NCBI GenBank assembly: GCA_023415075.1
Contig: JAEZLU010000237.1
Location: 1 to 9,304, forward strand
DNA: 9,304 bases
Source: Bacillota bacterium
GTDB lineage: Bacteria; Bacillota; Negativicutes; Sporomusales; UBA7701
Reading direction: 5' to 3'
The position numbers were made by a program, and so were the translations under genes. Under the pieces are notes generated by a model, which saw only the letters and a list, made by a program, of their open reading frames with translations, had not been told where the DNA came from and did not search any database. This document shows positions 7,006 through 9,304 of the stretch, in pieces (within the stretch, counting starts at the first letter, position 1; the number at the start of each line of letters is the position of its first letter).

Positions 7006-8442
7006 CTAGTCCTTGATACCTGCCAGCCTCTTGGCTGCTCGCTTTTTGCTTTCGAGGTTGCTGTCCCGCATTATCGAGACCCGGTGCGCCTCGGCCGAAC
7101 CGCCGCCATGGATATCGGAAACGGTATCGGCGCTCTCCAGGGCCAGCTTTTCTGCCAGCCTGAGCATCTTGATCCGGTCCTCGACAGCTACGCCGGTCGC
7201 CCCCTGGAGATACTTTCGCACCAGCGGGCCGATTTCCGGATGCGCCAGATCCTTGTCGGACGGCAGATCGCAGACATAGCCGCCGGCGATATCTACAAGC
7301 AGGCGGCCGGCCTCGGCCATTTCCTTGCCCTCGTGCATCTTGGAGGCATTGGCCAAAACCGAATCGATAAAGTATGTCCCGGAAGGCTGTTTTTTCCCTT
7401 CATAAGAGGCGGCGATGCTGCAGCCGTACAACGTTTCCGCCCGGTGGATCATGTCGATGATTTTCTGTCTAAGATGGCTGACCTTGCCGGTGCCGTTGTA
7501 ATCCATCATGGTAAGGGCGGCCCCGGTCATGCAATCGATTTTCCCAGCCTTGCAACCGCCGTGGCTCTGGCGGTGAAAGGCGGAAAAGGTGACTACAAGG
7601 TCGCCGGCAAATTCCGTCTCGCCGCACAGGAACACCCGCTCCCACGGCACAAACACATCATTGAAAATAACCGTCGGGCAATTCTTGGAATACAGCGTAT
7701 TGCCGACATCGCAGCCCTGCAACTCGCGCATGTCGAGAGTGGAGCGGCCTACCACATGGATCAGTCCCGGGCTGTCGGTCGGGATGGCAAAGGAGACGGC
7801 GTAATCCTTGTCTTCCTTTTTGAGGGCCCGCGTCGGCAGGACGATTATCTCGTGGGAATTCAGCGAACCTGTCTGATGGGCCTTGGCGCCCCTTACCACA
7901 ATGCCGTCGGCGCGGCGCTCAACCACTCGCAGATACAAATCCTGGTCGGCCTGCTCGCACGGATTCAGGGAGCGGTCGCCCTTGACGTCGGTCACACCGG
8001 CGTTACAGGTCAGGTCGTTTTTCTGTACATGCTTCAGAAATTCAAGAAACCGGGCGTTGTAGGGCGTCCCGTACTTCTGATCGACATTGTAAGTGACGAT
8101 GGCCAAGGCGCTTAGGCAATCCAGGCCGGTACAGCGCTGGAAGCAGGTGCCCACGCGTTTTCCCATCCACCGGTTATTTTTGACCCTGGCCACCAGGTCC
8201 TCGATGGATGCCGGCGGCAATGTATAGCGGTTGACCGGCTCGCCGGTCAGCGGGCTCATAGTGACAACAGAATCGCGGGACTCCTCAAGGCTGGCGGCTT
8301 CATAGGTGGCTGCGGTGGCCTCGATACCGGCCCGCAGGCGGGGATTGTCGACGACGTTGGTCACCCTTTCGCCGAACATGTAGACAACAGGCTTCAACTT
8401 ACGCAATGATTCGATGTACTCTTCCTTGGTTTTAATGGCCAT
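7006..8442 (-). CDS. abfD: 4-hydroxybutyryl-CoA dehydratase / vinylacetyl-CoA isomerase family protein
   Basis: 478 aa, close to the roughly 490-aa AbfD of Clostridium aminobutyricum, in the 4-hydroxyphenylacetate 3-hydroxylase/FAD fold family. AbfD uses FAD and a [4Fe-4S] cluster for radical dehydration of 4-hydroxybutyryl-CoA to crotonyl-CoA. All four cluster ligands are in register: C100 and C104 (GTCFQRCTGLD), H290 and C297 (FHRQSHGGCK), matching C99, C103, H292 and C299. T191 (AHQTG) and K298 match T190 and K300. Plain flavin monooxygenases of the fold lack the cysteine set. The Tyr that AbfD has four residues after the cluster His is H294 here, and an ungapped alignment puts C255 at the E257 position, so the substrate may differ. 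Start: ATG at 8442 with AAGGAGGAG 5-7 nt upstream. The frame stays open 87 codons further upstream into the regulator gene, but that extension is not family sequence. First enzyme gene of the operon. Confidence 0.85.
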   Translation of the reverse strand: MAIKTKEEYIESLRKLKPVVYMFGERVTNVVDNPRLRAGIEATAATYEAASLEESRDSVVTMSPLTGEPVNRYTLPPASIEDLVARVKNNRWMGKRVGTCFQRCTGLDCLSALAIVTYNVDQKYGTPYNARFLEFLKHVQKNDLTCNAGVTDVKGDRSLNPCEQADQDLYLRVVERRADGIVVRGAKAHQTGSLNSHEIIVLPTRALKKEDKDYAVSFAIPTDSPGLIHVVGRSTLDMRELQGCDVGNTLYSKNCPTVIFNDVFVPWERVFLCGETEFAGDLVVTFSAFHRQSHGGCKAGKIDCMTGAALTMMDYNGTGKVSHLRQKIIDMIHRAETLYGCSIAASYEGKKQPSGTYFIDSVLANASKMHEGKEMAEAGRLLVDIAGGYVCDLPSDKDLAHPEIGPLVRKYLQGATGVAVEDRIKMLRLAEKLALESADTVSDIHGGGSAEAHRVSIMRDSNLESKKRAAKRLAGIKD

Positions 8443-8466
8443 AATTTCTCCTCCTTCTGCAATATG

Positions 8467-8503
8467 TCCGTCAGAGCCGGAACCTTGTGGCGGTTGTGAC
8501 GGA
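8467..8503 (-). promoter_or_regulatory. Stem-loop in the dehydratase leader
   Basis: Perfect 7-bp outer arms (TCCGTCA at 8467-8473 and TGACGGA at 8497-8503) enclose an inner 4-bp AACC/GGTT pairing (8481-8484 with 8492-8495), with an asymmetric internal loop. It lies about 10 nt upstream of the dehydratase Shine-Dalgarno in the transcript. No U-run follows it, so it is not an intrinsic terminator. It could stabilise the 5' end, mark a processing site or modulate translation. Confidence 0.4.
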
Positions 8504-8537
8504 AAACTTGACCCATGTGTGTTCTGGATGGTATTAG

Positions 8538-8552
8538 ATATCTGCCAGATAT
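8538..8552. promoter_or_regulatory. 15-bp palindrome, candidate operator for the FCD regulator
   Basis: ATATCTG-C-CAGATAT: two 7-bp arms in perfect inversion around one central base. It lies in the leader directly downstream of the regulator gene and upstream of all the enzyme genes. FadR-type regulators bind as dimers to short palindromes of about this size, usually next to the genes they control. The half-site does not match a consensus I know well, so the pairing with this regulator rests on position and symmetry. Confidence 0.5.
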
Positions 8553-8572
8553 ATTTGCCTGTTCTCCCGTTT

Positions 8573-9277
8573 CTATTGTCCCAGATTGAAAAAAGTAACC
8601 AGTTTGGCTTGAACGCTGTCGAGATGCTCCCACATGGCCGCGCGGGCTTCGTGGGGCTTACGGCCGACAATATGGTTGAGTATTTCTTTATGCTCGCCGA
8701 CAATCACCAGCCGCGGGCCAAAAGCGCGGGAAAACAAGGTATGGCTCGATTTGAGCACTTCATAAAAATTAGCGGCGATCATATCGTTGAAAACCTTACT
8801 GTATATGGGGTTATGGGTAGCCTGCGCCAAATGGAAATGGAACTGATAGTCGCTCTCTGAAGCGCTGCCGCCGGTGGCGATTTCTTCGTACATATCATCA
8901 AGGATCTTCCGTAAATCTTCTTGTTCATCCGCCGTGCTGCGAACCGCGGCAAGATAGGCTGCTTCCGCTTCGATGCCTTTGCGAAGCTCGAGAATGTTGA
9001 GGATATTCTGCTTGCCAGCCAAAAAATTGAGATCGCCTTTAAACAGGTCATCCACATTCTTGAGATAGATGCCTGAACCGTGACGAACTTCCAGTATTCC
9101 GTTAGTCTGCAGAGCGCTGAGCGCCTCTCTGATAACCATCCGGCTGACGCCGAAAAGATCGCTCAGCTCTTTTTCGGAGTGAATCTTGTCACCTTGGCTG
9201 AGACGGCTGCGCTTGATCATCTCAAGCACCCCGGCGACCACTTCTTCATACAGCTTTCGGCGGGTGACTTTTTGCAT
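8573..9277 (-). CDS. GntR/FadR-family transcriptional regulator with FCD domain
   Basis: 234 aa, normal for the FadR subfamily. The N-terminal winged helix (about 8-73) includes GDKIHSEKELSDLFGVSRMV (29-48) with the recognition helix VSRMVIREALSALQ (44-57) and the wing VRHGSGIYL (64-72). The C-terminal FCD all-helical domain has the usual metal/ligand set: D143 and H147 (DYQFH), H196 (GEHKEI) and H218 (WEHLD). Such proteins usually repress catabolic operons and release DNA on binding a carboxylic acid such as lactate, gluconate, glycolate or an acyl-CoA-related compound. The intact Asp-His-His-His set favours a metal-bound carboxylate, which fits a 2-hydroxyacid substrate. ATG at 9277 has AGGGGGA about 8 nt upstream. 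It is co-directional with the enzyme genes, 130 nt upstream of the first, and may control itself and them. The ligand is inferred. Confidence 0.92.
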   Translation of the reverse strand: MQKVTRRKLYEEVVAGVLEMIKRSRLSQGDKIHSEKELSDLFGVSRMVIREALSALQTNGILEVRHGSGIYLKNVDDLFKGDLNFLAGKQNILNILELRKGIEAEAAYLAAVRSTADEQEDLRKILDDMYEEIATGGSASESDYQFHFHLAQATHNPIYSKVFNDMIAANFYEVLKSSHTLFSRAFGPRLVIVGEHKEILNHIVGRKPHEARAAMWEHLDSVQAKLVTFFNLGQ

Positions 9278-9304
9278 ATGCCCATCCCCCTGTTTTCGAT
9301 ATTT

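Larger units (their letters stand above)
8443..8572 (-). other. Leader between regulator and first enzyme gene
   Basis: A 130-nt non-coding stretch between the regulator stop and the dehydratase start. It contains a 15-bp palindrome, a 37-nt stem-loop and a strong ribosome binding site (8448-8456). I could not pick out a convincing -35/-10 pair, so the promoter for the enzyme genes may lie here or upstream of the regulator. No T-run that would mark a terminator is present. Confidence 0.6.

Noticed and set aside
7084..8115. 343-codon open frame on the plus strand
   Set aside because: Antisense to the dehydratase, whose cluster ligands are intact; no family resemblance in the plus-strand product.
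8455..8480. Sigma-54 type -24/-12 promoter (CGGC ... TTGCA)
   Set aside because: The GG-to-GC spacing is wrong by several bases and the element lies too close to the start codon. The regulator is GntR type, not a sigma-54 activator.
8443..8703. 87-codon N-terminal extension of the dehydratase frame
   Set aside because: It overlaps the regulator gene and runs through the palindrome and stem-loop. The ATG at 8442 has an ideal ribosome site and gives the usual family N-terminus.
1..9304. CRISPR array, insertion sequence, tRNA or rRNA gene
   Set aside because: No direct-repeat array, transposase frame, terminal inverted repeats or RNA-gene features were seen; the window is almost fully accounted for by the operon genes.

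Overview
The window reads as one stretch of a single catabolic operon. Every supportable gene lies on the minus strand, so transcription runs from high to low coordinates, with short gaps or overlaps throughout. The enzymes are oxygen-sensitive and ferredoxin-linked: a radical [4Fe-4S]/FAD dehydratase family member, a four-subunit CoA-dependent 2-oxoacid:ferredoxin oxidoreductase, and a putative nickel-pincer isomerase. This points to a strict anaerobe. The G+C-rich sequence, strong AGGAGG-type ribosome binding sites and overall gene style suggest a Firmicutes-type fermenter, syntroph or acetogen (Negativicutes/Sporomusa-like or Peptococcaceae-like). That placement is inference; no 16S or other marker gene is present.

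Layout in transcription order: a FadR-type GntR regulator with an FCD ligand domain (9277-8573); a 130-nt leader with a 15-bp palindrome and a stem-loop (8572-8443); a 4-hydroxybutyryl-CoA dehydratase family protein (8442-7006); a thiolase (6958-5771); a 3-hydroxyacyl-CoA dehydrogenase (5739-4858); an enoyl-CoA hydratase (4840-4061); a four-gene 2-oxoacid:ferredoxin oxidoreductase set in the order delta (2x[4Fe-4S] ferredoxin), alpha, beta, gamma (4035-1262); an NAD-dependent 2-hydroxyacid dehydrogenase starting with TTG (1261-305); and the N-terminal 88 codons of a lactate-racemase (LarA) superfamily protein that runs off the left edge (265-1).

The genes can be joined into one degradative route. 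A 2-hydroxyacid is epimerised (LarA-like), oxidised to the 2-oxoacid (dehydrogenase) and oxidatively decarboxylated to an acyl-CoA with reduction of ferredoxin (Kor complex). If that acyl-CoA carries a 4-hydroxyl, the dehydratase gives the 2-enoyl-CoA, and hydratase, dehydrogenase and thiolase then yield acetyl-CoA units. For a C5 substrate this would run 2,5-dihydroxypentanoate / 5-hydroxy-2-oxopentanoate -> 4-hydroxybutyryl-CoA -> crotonyl-CoA -> two acetyl-CoA. No CoA-transferase, CoA-ligase, acyl-CoA dehydrogenase or ETF gene is seen, which fits CoA being introduced by the Kor complex and entry at the enoyl level. The substrate is a hypothesis. Several active-site positions in the dehydratase, thiolase and dehydrogenase differ from the textbook enzymes, so the real substrate may not be a plain C4 compound.
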